A DNA stretch of 64,000 nucleotides, taken from contig JAWKXO010000002.1 of NCBI GenBank assembly GCA_041396985.1, positions 445,501 through 509,500 on the forward strand, read 5' to 3'. Source of the DNA: Emcibacteraceae bacterium (GTDB lineage Bacteria > Pseudomonadota > Alphaproteobacteria > Sphingomonadales > Emcibacteraceae). The notes under the pieces were generated by a model. That model did not search any database, was not told the origin of the DNA, and saw nothing but the letters and a program-made list of their open reading frames with translations. Position numbers and translations under genes: made by a program. Shown in pieces: positions 51,403 to 60,752 of the stretch (within the stretch, counting starts at the first letter, position 1; each line of letters begins with the position of its first letter).

Positions 51403-52011
51403 GTGAACTCACATGATTTCAATAAAGCCGCTATGGGCATTTTAATGTTTATGCTTCTCGCTATTGGTGTCAGCAATCTGACAGAAGTGGTCTTTGAGCA
51501 AGAGCCTTTGGAAGCAAATGCATACCCAATTGATACTGCGTCTGTCGCTTCGGCAAGTTCAGCAGATGTCGCTACAGAAAATGGTCCATCAATTGCTGAG
51601 CTTCTTCAAACTGCAAGTGTAGAAAAAGGTGAGTCAGTATTTAAAAAATGTGCTGCCTGTCATACGCCTGAAAATGGTGGCGCCAATAAGATCGGTCCAA
51701 ATCTTTGGAACGTCGTTGGAAGAAACGTCGCAAGTAAAGATGGTTATGACTATTCGCCAGCAATGCAAGAACATGGTGGAACCTGGAGTTATGAGGCTTT
51801 GGACCAGTATCTGAATAGTCCAAAAGATTATGTCCCAAAAAACAAAATGGCATTTGCCGGTGTTAAAAAAGATACTGATCGCGCTTCCGTCATTTTGTAT
51901 TTGCGGTCACTTTCTGATGCGCCACATGAGCTTCCAACAGTAGAAGTAGCAGAAGCGCCAGCAGAAGAAGTTGAGGCCCCAGCAGAAGCCACAACCGCTG
52001 ATCCGATGTAA
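51403..52011 (+). CDS. cycM: Membrane-anchored cytochrome c (CycM-like)
   Basis: 202 residues with a GTG start; GGGG eight bases upstream and no nearer ATG. An uncleaved N-terminal helix 'AAMGILMFMLLAIGVSNLTE' anchors it. The haem motif 'KKCAACHTPENGGANKIGPN' is CAACH (83-87), and the Met ligand sits in 'PKNKMAFAGVKKDTDRASVI'. An acidic Ala/Glu/Pro tail closes the protein. This type carries electrons from complex III to the terminal oxidase in alphaproteobacteria. A strong terminator follows. Confidence 0.92.
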   Translation: MNSHDFNKAAMGILMFMLLAIGVSNLTEVVFEQEPLEANAYPIDTASVASASSADVATENGPSIAELLQTASVEKGESVFKKCAACHTPENGGANKIGPNLWNVVGRNVASKDGYDYSPAMQEHGGTWSYEALDQYLNSPKDYVPKNKMAFAGVKKDTDRASVILYLRSLSDAPHELPTVEVAEAPAEEVEAPAEATTADPM

Positions 52012-52033
52012 AATCAAAGAAATAAAAATTAGA

Positions 52034-52063
52034 AAAGCCGTCAGTTATCTGGCGGCTTTTTTT
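52034..52063. terminator. Bidirectional rho-independent terminator
   Basis: AAAGCCGTCAG (52034-52044), loop TTAT, CTGGCGGCTTT (52049-52059), one mismatch, then TTTT. It terminates cycM and lies two bases beyond the convergent NlpC gene; the minus side has a shorter T-run. Confidence 0.85.
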
Positions 52064-52065
52064 AT

Positions 52066-52914
52066 TTAAAAAATAAGTGAAGAACGTTTGATTGAACTTA
52101 AGGGTGGTTTATCTGTCTGAAAGCTGACAATGTCAATAACGTCCCGTAAGGGATCAATGCTCACCCGCATATGATGAGCATTTGCATGAAGAAGATGCAT
52201 ATCATCAAGCATTATGCCGACATGCCCCGGGAAAAAGGCGATATCCCCATGTCTTGGAATCTGATCTTCATCCAGTGCCTCACCAAAGTCAGCCTCCTGT
52301 AAATCTGTATCTCTTGGTATGGATACGCCAACAGAGGCAAAGGCGAGCTGTACCAGGCCACTACAATCAATGCCCGCGTTACTGCGCCCTCCCCAAAGAT
52401 AAGGTGTGTATAAAAATTTGAGTGCTTCTGATACCGGGTTCGTTCCAAAATCTCCTGAAATATGCGTAGCATAGATCCAGTTGCCATCGGCAAGCGGGAC
52501 AAATCCGTTTTCCTGATTTTGGCTGATCACCGAAACGTCTGACATCATATGGACCAGGTCAACAGGGGCAGACTTTAAATGAGGCTCCGGATAGATGTGT
52601 GAACTTAAAGCACTTACATGATGCGTAGGTTCATGCAAATCCGGTGTGAGACTGTTCAGGGAGCAATAACCGACATAGCCGTCCTTAAATGATTGTCCCC
52701 ATGCCCAGCCATCTTTAACGTCGAATATGTTAAAAAACTCACCATATAGCAATTGACTTACCATTGGCGACATTGCATTCGGTATAGCATATAATGCTGT
52801 CACACCAACAGCAGCCTGATATTTTTCACCGCTGCTATATTGATCAGCTTTAATTTTATCTTTTAGCTTTATATCGGCAATATCATTGCGATATGCGTTT
52901 AATCTTTTATCCAT
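52066..52914 (-). CDS. NlpC/P60 (C40) peptidoglycan endopeptidase with SH3-like domains
   Basis: 282 residues. SH3-like bacterial domains occupy ~30-150 ('GVTALYAIPNAMSPMVSQLL', 'VISQNQENGFVPLADGNWIY'). The catalytic Cys is in 'LWGGRSNAGIDCSGLVQLAF', His in 'FFPGHVGIMLDDMHLLHANA', with a further His later. It cleaves the peptide of cell-wall stems. No signal peptide is visible. It is grouped with the MarR and M17 genes, a conserved alphaproteobacterial set. Confidence 0.9.
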   Translation of the reverse strand: MDKRLNAYRNDIADIKLKDKIKADQYSSGEKYQAAVGVTALYAIPNAMSPMVSQLLYGEFFNIFDVKDGWAWGQSFKDGYVGYCSLNSLTPDLHEPTHHVSALSSHIYPEPHLKSAPVDLVHMMSDVSVISQNQENGFVPLADGNWIYATHISGDFGTNPVSEALKFLYTPYLWGGRSNAGIDCSGLVQLAFASVGVSIPRDTDLQEADFGEALDEDQIPRHGDIAFFPGHVGIMLDDMHLLHANAHHMRVSIDPLRDVIDIVSFQTDKPPLSSIKRSSLIF

Positions 52915-52952
52915 CTTATAGCAGTTAAGTCCCCATTTTAATTTTGCTCAGT

Positions 52953-53306
52953 TTACCCAGATTTTGTTTCTATATATGATTTTTCAATCATTTCTGCAAA
53001 ATCAGTAAGAAAAACAGCTCCCTTTACTGTTCTTTGAATAAGTACGCTACGACGATCCTCCTCGTCACGAACTCTTTTTACCAATCCCAGGATACTTAAA
53101 CTATCAATACACCGTGTAATTACTGGTTTTGAGACATTAAGGTCTGCGGCAAGTCCGCGAACCGTATGTTTCCTTGGTTCCAGAAAGACGATAAGCAGAA
53201 CGCTAAGTTGCCGCGTTGTGAGATCTGGACCCTTCTTAAATACAATATTTGTAAGTGCCTGTTTCCAAAGTCGTAACCCTGCATGGCCACTTAATTCAAA
53301 TTCCAT
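52953..53306 (-). CDS. MarR-family winged-helix transcriptional regulator
   Basis: 117 residues. 'RQLSVLLIVFLEPRKHTVRG', the recognition helix 'LAADLNVSKPVITRCIDSLS' and the wing 'GLVKRVRDEEDRRSVLIQRT' are the MarR pattern (DxRxxR-like wing). It is shorter than typical MarR (~140), with reduced dimerisation helices. Probably controls the neighbouring cell-wall peptidase. The DNA target is unknown. Confidence 0.88.
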   Translation of the reverse strand: MEFELSGHAGLRLWKQALTNIVFKKGPDLTTRQLSVLLIVFLEPRKHTVRGLAADLNVSKPVITRCIDSLSILGLVKRVRDEEDRRSVLIQRTVKGAVFLTDFAEMIEKSYIETKSG

Positions 53307-53383
53307 TATAAGACCATATTTCCTTTATTGAAGCCGATATTGCCAAGGAAATAGGGGTTTGGCAACTTAATAATTATTCTGAA

Positions 53384-54799
53384 TTATGATCCCGTCCTGT
53401 AGCGGCGCGCCAGAAAATTATATACCGTTCTTAGCCCCATAGCTTCTCCACCAATAGGTTTTCCCGGTCGTGCGCTGGCATTCCAGGCATATACATCGAG
53501 ATGAACCCAGGGTATGGCCTCCCCGACGAATTCTTTCAGGAAAAGGGCCGCTGTAATTGCCCCTGCAAATCCCGTGTTTGCAACATTATTGATTTCAGCA
53601 ATAGAGCTATGAAGGAGCTTTTTATATGGGCGATAAAGCGGAAGCGGCCAGAGGGGATCGAATTCTTCTTCTGAACAATTTAAAAGTGCTGCGCTGATTT
53701 CTTTGTCATCGCTAAAGAAAGGGGGGACATCAGCACCAAGCGCGACACGGGCCGCGCCGGTTAGCGTTGCAAAATCAATAATCAGATCAGGGTTTTCTTC
53801 GCTCGCGAGAGCAAGGGCATCGCAAAGCACAAGGCGGCCTTCTGCGTCAGTATTGCCGACCTCGATTGTTGTTCCTTTGTAACTTTTAATGATGTCACCG
53901 GGCCTGAATGCGTTTCCGGATATATTATTTTCAACGGCCGGTATAAGTACCCGAAGGCGAACCGGGAGTTTGTTTTCCATAATTATCCGGGCAAGTCCAA
54001 GAACATGGGCGGCTCCCCCCATATCTTTTTTCATTGTCAACATCGCTGAAGACGGTTTAATGTCAAGGCCACCTGTATCAAAACAAACTCCTTTACCTAC
54101 GAGGGTTAATTTTGGCGCTTTTTCATCGCCCCACGAAAAATCAATTAACCGAGGTTCTTTTTCAGCGGCACGTCCCACAGTGTGAATAGTGTTAAACCCG
54201 GATTTAAGTAAAGCATCACCAACAGTCACGCTGAACGACGCACCGTAAAATTCAGAAAGATTCTTTGCAACTTTTTCCAACTCGCTTGGTCCCATATCGC
54301 ATGTTGGGATATTGACAAGATCGCGGGTAAGGACTGTGCCTTTTATGATGCTGGAAACCAGATTAAAATTGCAGTTATACGGTACAGACAGAACAGCATT
54401 TTTACTGTTTTTTTCTTTCAGATAATAGTCAAAATTGTAATGTGCCATTGCCCAGCCAAATACGGCATAGTCACTGTTACGACTGCTCAGTTCATTTTCA
54501 ATGTAATAAATTCCGTCTGGCAGGGTTTCTGCGATTTTTGAAAACAGCCATGGATCATATGGTTCAGAACCGGTACCAGCAGCTATTGAGCGGAAATTCC
54601 CTCCGTTATCGGAGAAAAAGATAAGTTCACCACTTTTTGCTTTGAAATTATGTTTTCTGCACCAATTTAATTGCTCAGAGGACAAATTAGCCTGCCATTT
54701 ATCCAGACTGTCACTTGAAACCAGATTAATGGCAACCGCATTTTCGGGTTTTTCGGTTTGAAGACATTTAATATCATCTGTATTGATTTGTGTGAGCAC
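53384..54799 (-). CDS. Leucyl aminopeptidase-family (M17) peptidase
   Basis: 471 residues, with a GTG start at 54799 and AGGA seven bases upstream. The catalytic domain has 'KGVCFDTGGLDIKPSSAMLT', 'MKKDMGGAAHVLGLARIIME' and 'EVGNTDAEGRLVLCDALALA', the two-metal site of M17. It releases N-terminal residues from peptides in the cytosol. It overlaps no gene; the NlpC-MarR-M17 group is conserved in alphaproteobacteria. Confidence 0.93.
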   Translation of the reverse strand: MLTQINTDDIKCLQTEKPENAVAINLVSSDSLDKWQANLSSEQLNWCRKHNFKAKSGELIFFSDNGGNFRSIAAGTGSEPYDPWLFSKIAETLPDGIYYIENELSSRNSDYAVFGWAMAHYNFDYYLKEKNSKNAVLSVPYNCNFNLVSSIIKGTVLTRDLVNIPTCDMGPSELEKVAKNLSEFYGASFSVTVGDALLKSGFNTIHTVGRAAEKEPRLIDFSWGDEKAPKLTLVGKGVCFDTGGLDIKPSSAMLTMKKDMGGAAHVLGLARIIMENKLPVRLRVLIPAVENNISGNAFRPGDIIKSYKGTTIEVGNTDAEGRLVLCDALALASEENPDLIIDFATLTGAARVALGADVPPFFSDDKEISAALLNCSEEEFDPLWPLPLYRPYKKLLHSSIAEINNVANTGFAGAITAALFLKEFVGEAIPWVHLDVYAWNASARPGKPIGGEAMGLRTVYNFLARRYRTGS

Positions 54800-54869
54800 T
54801 TGTATTCCTTTTAAATTAGATTATCTTCACATGATAATATCAGAAATCAGAAAATGTTAGGATAATTTG

Positions 54870-55517
54870 ATGGGCAACTTCACTTTAATTATTGGAAATA
54901 AAAATAACTCAACCTGGTCATTGCGTGGATATCTTGCCCTTAAGCATGCGGGGGTCGAATTTGATGAAATCATGATCGCTCTGCGGCCAAAACTTGATCG
55001 CGAAAAGCTGGATAAATTAACGCCGGCGGGGAAAGTACCAACACTTATTGATGGGAAAGAATATATCTGGGACAGTCTGGCTATAGCAGAATATATGAAT
55101 GATTTATATCCGGAAAAATCTTTTTGGCCGAAGGATATTAAAACCCGCGCACATGCAAGATCTGTTTCCGCAGAAATGCATTCGGGTTTTGTTGCACTCA
55201 GAAAAAATATGCCGATGGCCTGTCATAGTATATTTGAGTGTCCCGAAATATCAGGTGACTTAAAAAGGGACATTGACAGAGTTAAAAAAATTTGGAGCGA
55301 CTGTCTTGCAAAATATAGTAAAGATGGACCTTATCTTTTTGGTAAATATTCAATTGCCGATATGATGTTTGCTCCTGTTGTGTTTCGCTTCAGAAGCTAT
55401 CAGGTTGAACTGCCAAAAGCACTTCAGAATTATTGCCAGTTGATGGTTAATCATCCAGATATTAAATCCTGGCTGGATGATGCGGATCCGAACGATTCTG
55501 CTGAAGCAGATAAATGA
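54870..55517 (+). CDS. Glutathione S-transferase-family protein
   Basis: 215 residues from the ATG at 54870 with AGGA eight bases upstream. Thioredoxin-like N-terminal half: 'FTLIIGNKNNSTWSLRGYLA' (the Ser at the catalytic position) and 'GKVPTLIDGKEYIWDSLAIA' (glutathione-binding). Helical C-terminal half: 'GPYLFGKYSIADMMFAPVVF'. It detoxifies or transfers with glutathione; the substrate is unknown. Convergent with the next gene, directly abutting. Confidence 0.9.
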   Translation: MGNFTLIIGNKNNSTWSLRGYLALKHAGVEFDEIMIALRPKLDREKLDKLTPAGKVPTLIDGKEYIWDSLAIAEYMNDLYPEKSFWPKDIKTRAHARSVSAEMHSGFVALRKNMPMACHSIFECPEISGDLKRDIDRVKKIWSDCLAKYSKDGPYLFGKYSIADMMFAPVVFRFRSYQVELPKALQNYCQLMVNHPDIKSWLDDADPNDSAEADK

Positions 55518-56216
55518 TTATAGCTCACATTTTTGTACGCTGGCATCGACAAAACTTGTCCTGCCAGCCGTTATGCTAAATCTATATTCGGACCCTCCGG
55601 TGATAACACTGTGATACAGGGGCAGAGTGCCGCTGACTCCTTGTTTATCGCCCCCAGGCATCATGAAACTGATTGTGATTTCTTTAGATGTGTCAAACCA
55701 GGCTTCCGGATTGCCATTTTCATTTATTGTCGGGCTACCGTGCCCGGCGAGTGTAATAAGTCCACGGTAAAAACTGGCAGTTGACGTGTCCTGAGCAGAA
55801 ACAGGCGTGAGAATAATAAACCGTTTTGTTTCTGTTTCAGCAGAACATTTAGCATCTTTTGATATCCCAGCCAGAATTGTTTCCATCCGCTGAATATCGA
55901 CCCCTTCATTTGCCCTTCTGTTAACAACGGCTAGCAGACTTTTTATATCTTCATTAGGCAGTAATCTTGAAAGTTGATCAACCGTTGCTTTATCCTTTCC
56001 AAGCTCAACCTTCAGCTGCTCATTTTCTTCAAGTTGGGTTTCGTGGCGTGTTTTCCACAGAAGCACTTCTTCCTGTGAAACGGAAATACCGATTTCATAG
56101 GCGTAATATCCGATGCCGCCAAACACACCGATGATAAGAATGAGTTTGGCAAATCCCAATATGCGCTTAGTGCGACGTTTTTGGAGCTCTTTTCTGCGTA
56201 CAAGTCCCAGTGACAT
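55518..56216 (-). CDS. Single-span membrane protein with coiled coil, unknown function
   Basis: 232 residues. A basic start 'MSLGLVRRKELQKRRTKRIL' is followed by one span 'LILIIGVFGGIGYYAYEIG' (~24-42). A charged coiled-coil stretch comes next (~50-85, 'WKTRHETQLEENEQLKVELG'). Then there is a strand-rich extracytoplasmic domain with 'FIILTPVSAQDTSTASFYRG' and two cysteines. Positively charged N-terminus inside, bulk outside. No family recognised. Confidence 0.65.
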   Translation of the reverse strand: MSLGLVRRKELQKRRTKRILGFAKLILIIGVFGGIGYYAYEIGISVSQEEVLLWKTRHETQLEENEQLKVELGKDKATVDQLSRLLPNEDIKSLLAVVNRRANEGVDIQRMETILAGISKDAKCSAETETKRFIILTPVSAQDTSTASFYRGLITLAGHGSPTINENGNPEAWFDTSKEITISFMMPGGDKQGVSGTLPLYHSVITGGSEYRFSITAGRTSFVDASVQKCEL

Positions 56217-56369
56217 TAATTTCTCTGTTTTTTTTCGTTAAATTTTCCGCTTTATATTATGGGAAAATATCTAAAGTTAAAGTTAAATTATTTTTTGTTA
56301 TATTTATGACCGTTTTTTTATTATGGTTTAATCAATAAAAATAAAAATCATTTTTACATAGGGAAAAAC

Positions 56370-57692
56370 ATGAGGGAAACAGAGGAAGTTCACGGCAATG
56401 ATGCAAAACTCAAACGTGAAATAGGCCTGATTGCAGCCGGGTTTTTAGTTTTAAACGGCTCGATTGGTGCAGGGATTTTTGGGCTTCCTGGGAAATTGAT
56501 CGAGCAGGCAGGTGTGATCGGCCCCTGGCTTATTATTATCTTTGGGACTTTTATTATAACAGTTGCATGGACTTTTGCTGCAATTGCCAGTTATTTCAGC
56601 TCAACTGGTGGACCGGTCGCTTATGCAAACAGGGCCTTTGGCCCGTTGGTAGGATTTCAGACAGGATGGCTTTTATATGTAGGGCGGGTAACGGCGATTG
56701 CCGCCAATGTCAATGTTTTGTTTAATTACGCGGCCTATCTCTGGGAGAGTGCTTCTTCAGAAACTATCAGGATGATCCTATTTTTCATAATTATTGGTAC
56801 TCTAACGGTGATCAATGTTTTGGGGATAAAAAAAGCGGTAAAAGCCATAAATATTTTAACTTTACTTAAAACCATTCCGGTAATGCTTCTTGTGCTGCTG
56901 GCACTTCCTTATATCACGCCGGAAGGAACATTTCCCAAAGACTTGCCCAGTTTTGATGACATGAATGGTCTCGTTTTGCTCATTCTTTATGCGTTTGTTG
57001 GCTTTGAAGGGGCTCTTGTAACGGCGGGGGAAACAAAGAATCCTAAGAAAACAATTCCCCGTGCATTAATAATTGGGGTCTTGGTTATTACAGCGCTTTA
57101 TTTTTTAGTTTCACTTGCTTACGCAAATGTAGTCGATGAAATCAGCACTGATATTCCTTTACTGCAAATGGCAGAAATTCTTATGGGTAGTACTGGTGGA
57201 GTTATCATTATTATTACTGCAATTTTTTCAATTCTTGGCAATGCCACGAGCATTGTCATAGCTGCACCACGCATGACATTTGCTATGGCTGAAGAAGGAT
57301 CGCTGCCAAAATGGTTTAGTGAAGTAAGTGAAAAATATAATACACCTGCAAACTCAATCATTTTTCTGGGAGTTCTGGCTTTCCTGCTTGCCATATCGGG
57401 GACCTTTGTCAAACTGGCTATTGCCAGCACATTGGCCAGAATGATTGCCTATGCCATTTGTATGCTTTCCTTACCGAATATCCGTAAAAAAGCGGATCAG
57501 GAAACAAGGGATAATGCAACAAAATTACCGGGTGGCTATATTATTCCGGGCGTGGCTTTTTTCGTCTGCCTTTTTGCTATCAGCCAATCTACATGGGTGT
57601 CATGGAAATATACATTGGGGTTAATATTTTTGGGAAGTTTCCTCTATTACTTAAATAAATTGATAGGGAAAAAGCAAAACACTGATGATTAA
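56370..57692 (+). CDS. APC-superfamily amino-acid permease (first of a tandem pair)
   Basis: 440 residues, about 12 spans. The substrate motif is 'NGSIGAGIFGLPGKLIEQAG' in span 1. 'STGGPVAYANRAFGPLVGFQ' and 'YAFVGFEGALVTAGETKNPK' are family signatures. AGGGA lies before the ATG. It is 20 bp from a paralogous permease with many identical phrases ('TKNPKKTIPRALI' versus 'TKNAKRTIPRALL'), so the two arose by tandem duplication. The transported amino acid is unknown. Confidence 0.9.
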   Translation: MRETEEVHGNDAKLKREIGLIAAGFLVLNGSIGAGIFGLPGKLIEQAGVIGPWLIIIFGTFIITVAWTFAAIASYFSSTGGPVAYANRAFGPLVGFQTGWLLYVGRVTAIAANVNVLFNYAAYLWESASSETIRMILFFIIIGTLTVINVLGIKKAVKAINILTLLKTIPVMLLVLLALPYITPEGTFPKDLPSFDDMNGLVLLILYAFVGFEGALVTAGETKNPKKTIPRALIIGVLVITALYFLVSLAYANVVDEISTDIPLLQMAEILMGSTGGVIIIITAIFSILGNATSIVIAAPRMTFAMAEEGSLPKWFSEVSEKYNTPANSIIFLGVLAFLLAISGTFVKLAIASTLARMIAYAICMLSLPNIRKKADQETRDNATKLPGGYIIPGVAFFVCLFAISQSTWVSWKYTLGLIFLGSFLYYLNKLIGKKQNTDD

Positions 57693-57712
57693 ATGAATGG
57701 TCGGAATAATGC

Positions 57713-59008
57713 ATGAGTGAAGAGGCAAAATTAAAACGCGATATTGGAATGCTTGCAGCAGGATTTCTGGTCTTAAACGGCATAATAGGTGCCGGAATTT
57801 TTGGCCTGCCTGGAAGGCTTGCGGAAGTGGCGGGCACATTTAGTCCATGGCTATTCCTGATTTTCGGCATCTTAATTTTAACAGTTGTTTGGCCCTTTGC
57901 AGCACTCTCCAGCTATTTCAGCTCAACCGGTGGGCCTGTTGCATATGTATCAACGGCATTTGGTCCTCTACTTGGGTTTCAAACGGGATGGCTTTTTTAT
58001 GTAGGGCGCGTTGCAGCCTTTGCAGCAAATGTAAATCTTTTATTTGATTATATGGCATATCTTTGGGATGGCGCATCTCCGGGAATGATCAGAAACATTA
58101 TGATTTTTATCGTTGTTGCCAGTCTTTCGATTATAAATATTCTTGGTATAAAGCGCGCTATTCATGTCATCAATATTTTTACTCTTTTTAAGCTGGTTCC
58201 TATTTTTCTACTTATTCTGCTCGGACTTCAATATATCGCACCGGAAAATCTGGTGCCGCCGGAAATGCCGGAAATTGAAAATGCCAATGCGGTTATTTTA
58301 TTAATTTTCTTTTCTTTTACAGGGTTTGAATCCGTACTGGCGTCTGCCGGGGAAACAAAGAATGCCAAAAGAACAATTCCCCGTGCTTTATTAACTGTTT
58401 TTATCATCGTGACTGTAATCTATTTTATGCTTCAGCTGGTTTACGTTACAGTTGCACCGGAGATTGAGGGAAGTGCCCCGCTCATAGGACTGGGAGAAAG
58501 TCTTATGGGACCGATAGGCGGCATAATTGTTATCCTGACTGCGATTTTCTCTATATTAGGTAACGTTGCTGGCATTGCAATATTTGCATCACGCTCTACT
58601 TTCGGTATGGCGCATTATGGGTCACTGCCGATGTGGTTTGGGAAAGTAAATGATAAATATTGTACTCCTGCCAATTCCATAATTTTTCAGTCAGTTTTTG
58701 TTTTTATACTGGCTGTCTCAGGGACCTTTGTTTACCTTGCCATCGCGGGAACGCTTGCCAGGTTAATCGCCTATTCCATTTGCATTATTGCCCTACCGAA
58801 TGTCAGAAAAAATGCTGATCCTGAGACTGAGGAAAATTCACTGAAAATACCAGGCGGATATATTATTCCTTTCATTGGTCTGCTGGTTTGTTTTTTTGCG
58901 ATCTCTCAGTCTGAGTTTTTAAGCTGGAAATATCTGATCAGTTTTATTGTGGTGGGTTCACTTCTTTATTTTATCAATGAAAGACTTAAAAAGAAGGCGG
59001 TTTTATAA
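57713..59008 (+). CDS. APC-superfamily amino-acid permease (second of a tandem pair)
   Basis: 431 residues with the same topology and most of the signatures of the preceding gene ('NGIIGAGIFGLPGRLAEVAG', 'STGGPVAYVSTAFGPLLGFQ', 'FSFTGFESVLASAGETKNAK'). Ribosome site CGGAAT ahead of ATG. The stop lies inside a 12 bp hairpin that ends the operon. Divergence is enough to suggest a different substrate from its twin. Confidence 0.9.
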   Translation: MSEEAKLKRDIGMLAAGFLVLNGIIGAGIFGLPGRLAEVAGTFSPWLFLIFGILILTVVWPFAALSSYFSSTGGPVAYVSTAFGPLLGFQTGWLFYVGRVAAFAANVNLLFDYMAYLWDGASPGMIRNIMIFIVVASLSIINILGIKRAIHVINIFTLFKLVPIFLLILLGLQYIAPENLVPPEMPEIENANAVILLIFFSFTGFESVLASAGETKNAKRTIPRALLTVFIIVTVIYFMLQLVYVTVAPEIEGSAPLIGLGESLMGPIGGIIVILTAIFSILGNVAGIAIFASRSTFGMAHYGSLPMWFGKVNDKYCTPANSIIFQSVFVFILAVSGTFVYLAIAGTLARLIAYSICIIALPNVRKNADPETEENSLKIPGGYIIPFIGLLVCFFAISQSEFLSWKYLISFIVVGSLLYFINERLKKKAVL

Positions 59009-59019
59009 ACCGCCTTCTT
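58991..59019. terminator. Hairpin terminating the permease pair and the convergent amidohydrolase
   Basis: AAGAAGGCGGTTT and AACCGCCTTCTT flank a 4-base loop (58991-59019), forming a 12-pair stem. It overlaps the permease stop codon. The T-run is short on both sides, so its efficiency is uncertain. Confidence 0.7.
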
Positions 59020-59029
59020 GAGAAAATTA

Positions 59030-60604
59030 TTATTCAGGCAAAGTCGGGTAAGTTATTCCGAGCTGTTCCATATATGTGTCATATTTAGTGGGATCATAGT
59101 AAAGCTCTTTAAGCTGTGGTTTGAATTTGGCCATTATATCAACATTCTTTTCAATAGCGGGCTTCTCTGTTGCGCTGATAAAAGGCACATAGGTGGTTTC
59201 AGCTAGTTGAACTTCATTAAAATATTTTTGGGCTTCGCTAAGCAGGTCCGGTTTTAAAAGTAGATCGACCATTGTTCTCGCAATCACCTTTGCCCCGGCC
59301 AGTGAGCCCTTATGGGCTACGGGCGTGGCCATAGCAATTGTATTTTTCCAATTATGTCCACCAAGATTACTGATATTGGCAGGATAATTCAGTGTAATGG
59401 TTGGAACCAGCCAGGAAATATCACCAATATCATCTGAGCCGCCACTAACCGGATATTCGGAGGGCCCCTGAATGCCAGCTATTTCCGTTTCAAGCCCTTT
59501 TTGTTCAGTATCGGCCAGCGCTTGTACGGCTTTGGCAAATGCCTGATCCTTATCATCCCAGACGGGCATACCAACGGCATTCATATTTTCATTAACGGCT
59601 TCCGCGATGGGTTTGTTGTAATGACGTGGCCATGCCCCACCAACAACCCGGTGGCTGACTGTTGTATCGGTCATTAAAGCAGCACCGTCCGCTGTTTTGT
59701 TTAGTTTCTCAAAATTTTCCAGAATATTTTCCGCCGTCATTTCCCTTATATAATACCAGACTGAGGCCGTCTGTGGTACGACATTGGGCTGATCACCGCC
59801 GTCGGAAATAATATAATGTGATCTTTGAAGTGGGTGAAGATGTTCGCGTCGGGCATTCCAGCCTGCATTCATCAGTTCAACAGCATCAAGAGCACTTTTT
59901 CCTTTCCATGGGGCAACGGCGCTGTGGGAACTTTCCCCCTTAAATGTATATTCAACCGATATTAACCCGGTGCCACGGGCGGCCCCCCATGATACGGCAA
60001 GTGAACTGCCCACATGGGCAAATAATACGGCATCAACGCCTTCAAACATGCCTTCACGCGTAAAAAAAGCTTTGCCAGCCAGAAGTTCTTCGGCAATGCC
60101 GGGCCAGATTACAATTGTCCCGGGAATATTATCCCTTTCCATTACCTCTTTTAAGGCAAGGGCGGCGGCAATATGCACCGCCATTCCCGAATTATGACCC
60201 TCACCGTGGCCGGGCGCCCCCTCAATCAGCGGATCTTTATAGGCCACCCCCGGTTTCTGGGACGCTTTTGGGATGCCGTCAACATCAGTACCAAGTGCAA
60301 TGACAGGATGACCGGAACCCCATGTGGCCCACCATCCGGACGGTAAGCCTGCAACCCCCTTTTTTACACTGAACCCGTTTTCTTCCAGAAGATTTCCTAC
60401 ATACCGTTGCGTTTCAAACTCCTGAAATCCCAGTTCTGAAAAACTAAACAGACTATCCACAATTTCCTGGATAAGTTTTTTATTATTTTCAACATGCTTT
60501 GAAACATCTTCCTTCAAAGACGCTATTTTTTTGCTGTCCTGTTGAGCTGATACTGTGGTGCTAAATGACAAAAGCATAAGCATGATGGTCATAATTGCGC
60601 GCAT
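59030..60604 (-). CDS. Exported M20-family amidohydrolase (AbgB-like)
   Basis: 524 residues from the ATG at 60604, preceded by GAGGGAGAAG that overlaps an earlier in-frame ATG at 60619. Signal peptide 'IMTIMLMLLSFSTTVSAQ'. Metal and substrate motifs: 'IALGTDVDGIPKASQKPG', 'GHGEGHNSGMAVHIAAALAL' and 'VPQTASVWYYIREMTAENIL', with the family's bacterial exopeptidase dimer domain between. It resembles p-aminobenzoyl-glutamate hydrolase subunit B, cleaving an amide-linked amino acid. It faces the two permeases across a shared terminator, so they may import its product. Confidence 0.88.
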   Translation of the reverse strand: MRAIMTIMLMLLSFSTTVSAQQDSKKIASLKEDVSKHVENNKKLIQEIVDSLFSFSELGFQEFETQRYVGNLLEENGFSVKKGVAGLPSGWWATWGSGHPVIALGTDVDGIPKASQKPGVAYKDPLIEGAPGHGEGHNSGMAVHIAAALALKEVMERDNIPGTIVIWPGIAEELLAGKAFFTREGMFEGVDAVLFAHVGSSLAVSWGAARGTGLISVEYTFKGESSHSAVAPWKGKSALDAVELMNAGWNARREHLHPLQRSHYIISDGGDQPNVVPQTASVWYYIREMTAENILENFEKLNKTADGAALMTDTTVSHRVVGGAWPRHYNKPIAEAVNENMNAVGMPVWDDKDQAFAKAVQALADTEQKGLETEIAGIQGPSEYPVSGGSDDIGDISWLVPTITLNYPANISNLGGHNWKNTIAMATPVAHKGSLAGAKVIARTMVDLLLKPDLLSEAQKYFNEVQLAETTYVPFISATEKPAIEKNVDIMAKFKPQLKELYYDPTKYDTYMEQLGITYPTLPE

Positions 60605-60668
60605 TTTCTTCTCCCTCATAATTTGTCAGATTATTATGGTTGAAGAAAATGGGCCTGTAAAGTTGACA

Positions 60669-60703
60669 ATAAAAAAGCCGGATCAATTTTGACTGATCCG
60701 GCT
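60669..60703 (-). terminator. Rho-independent terminator of the TonB receptor gene
   Basis: On the minus strand AGCCGGATCA ... TGATCCGGCT (60676-60685, 60694-60703), with an 8-base loop and a run of six T, lies 45 bp beyond the receptor stop. Confidence 0.85.
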
Positions 60704-60724
60704 AATAGTTTAGTTTAAAAGTTT

Positions 60725-60752
60725 ATATTAGATATTAGATATTAGATATTAG
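60725..60752. repeat. Four tandem copies of a 7-base repeat at the receptor's 3' end
   Basis: ATATTAG repeats four times without error (60725-60752), including the receptor's stop codon. On the minus strand this gives TAA at 7-base intervals, so translation is stopped in all three frames. Confidence 0.8.
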
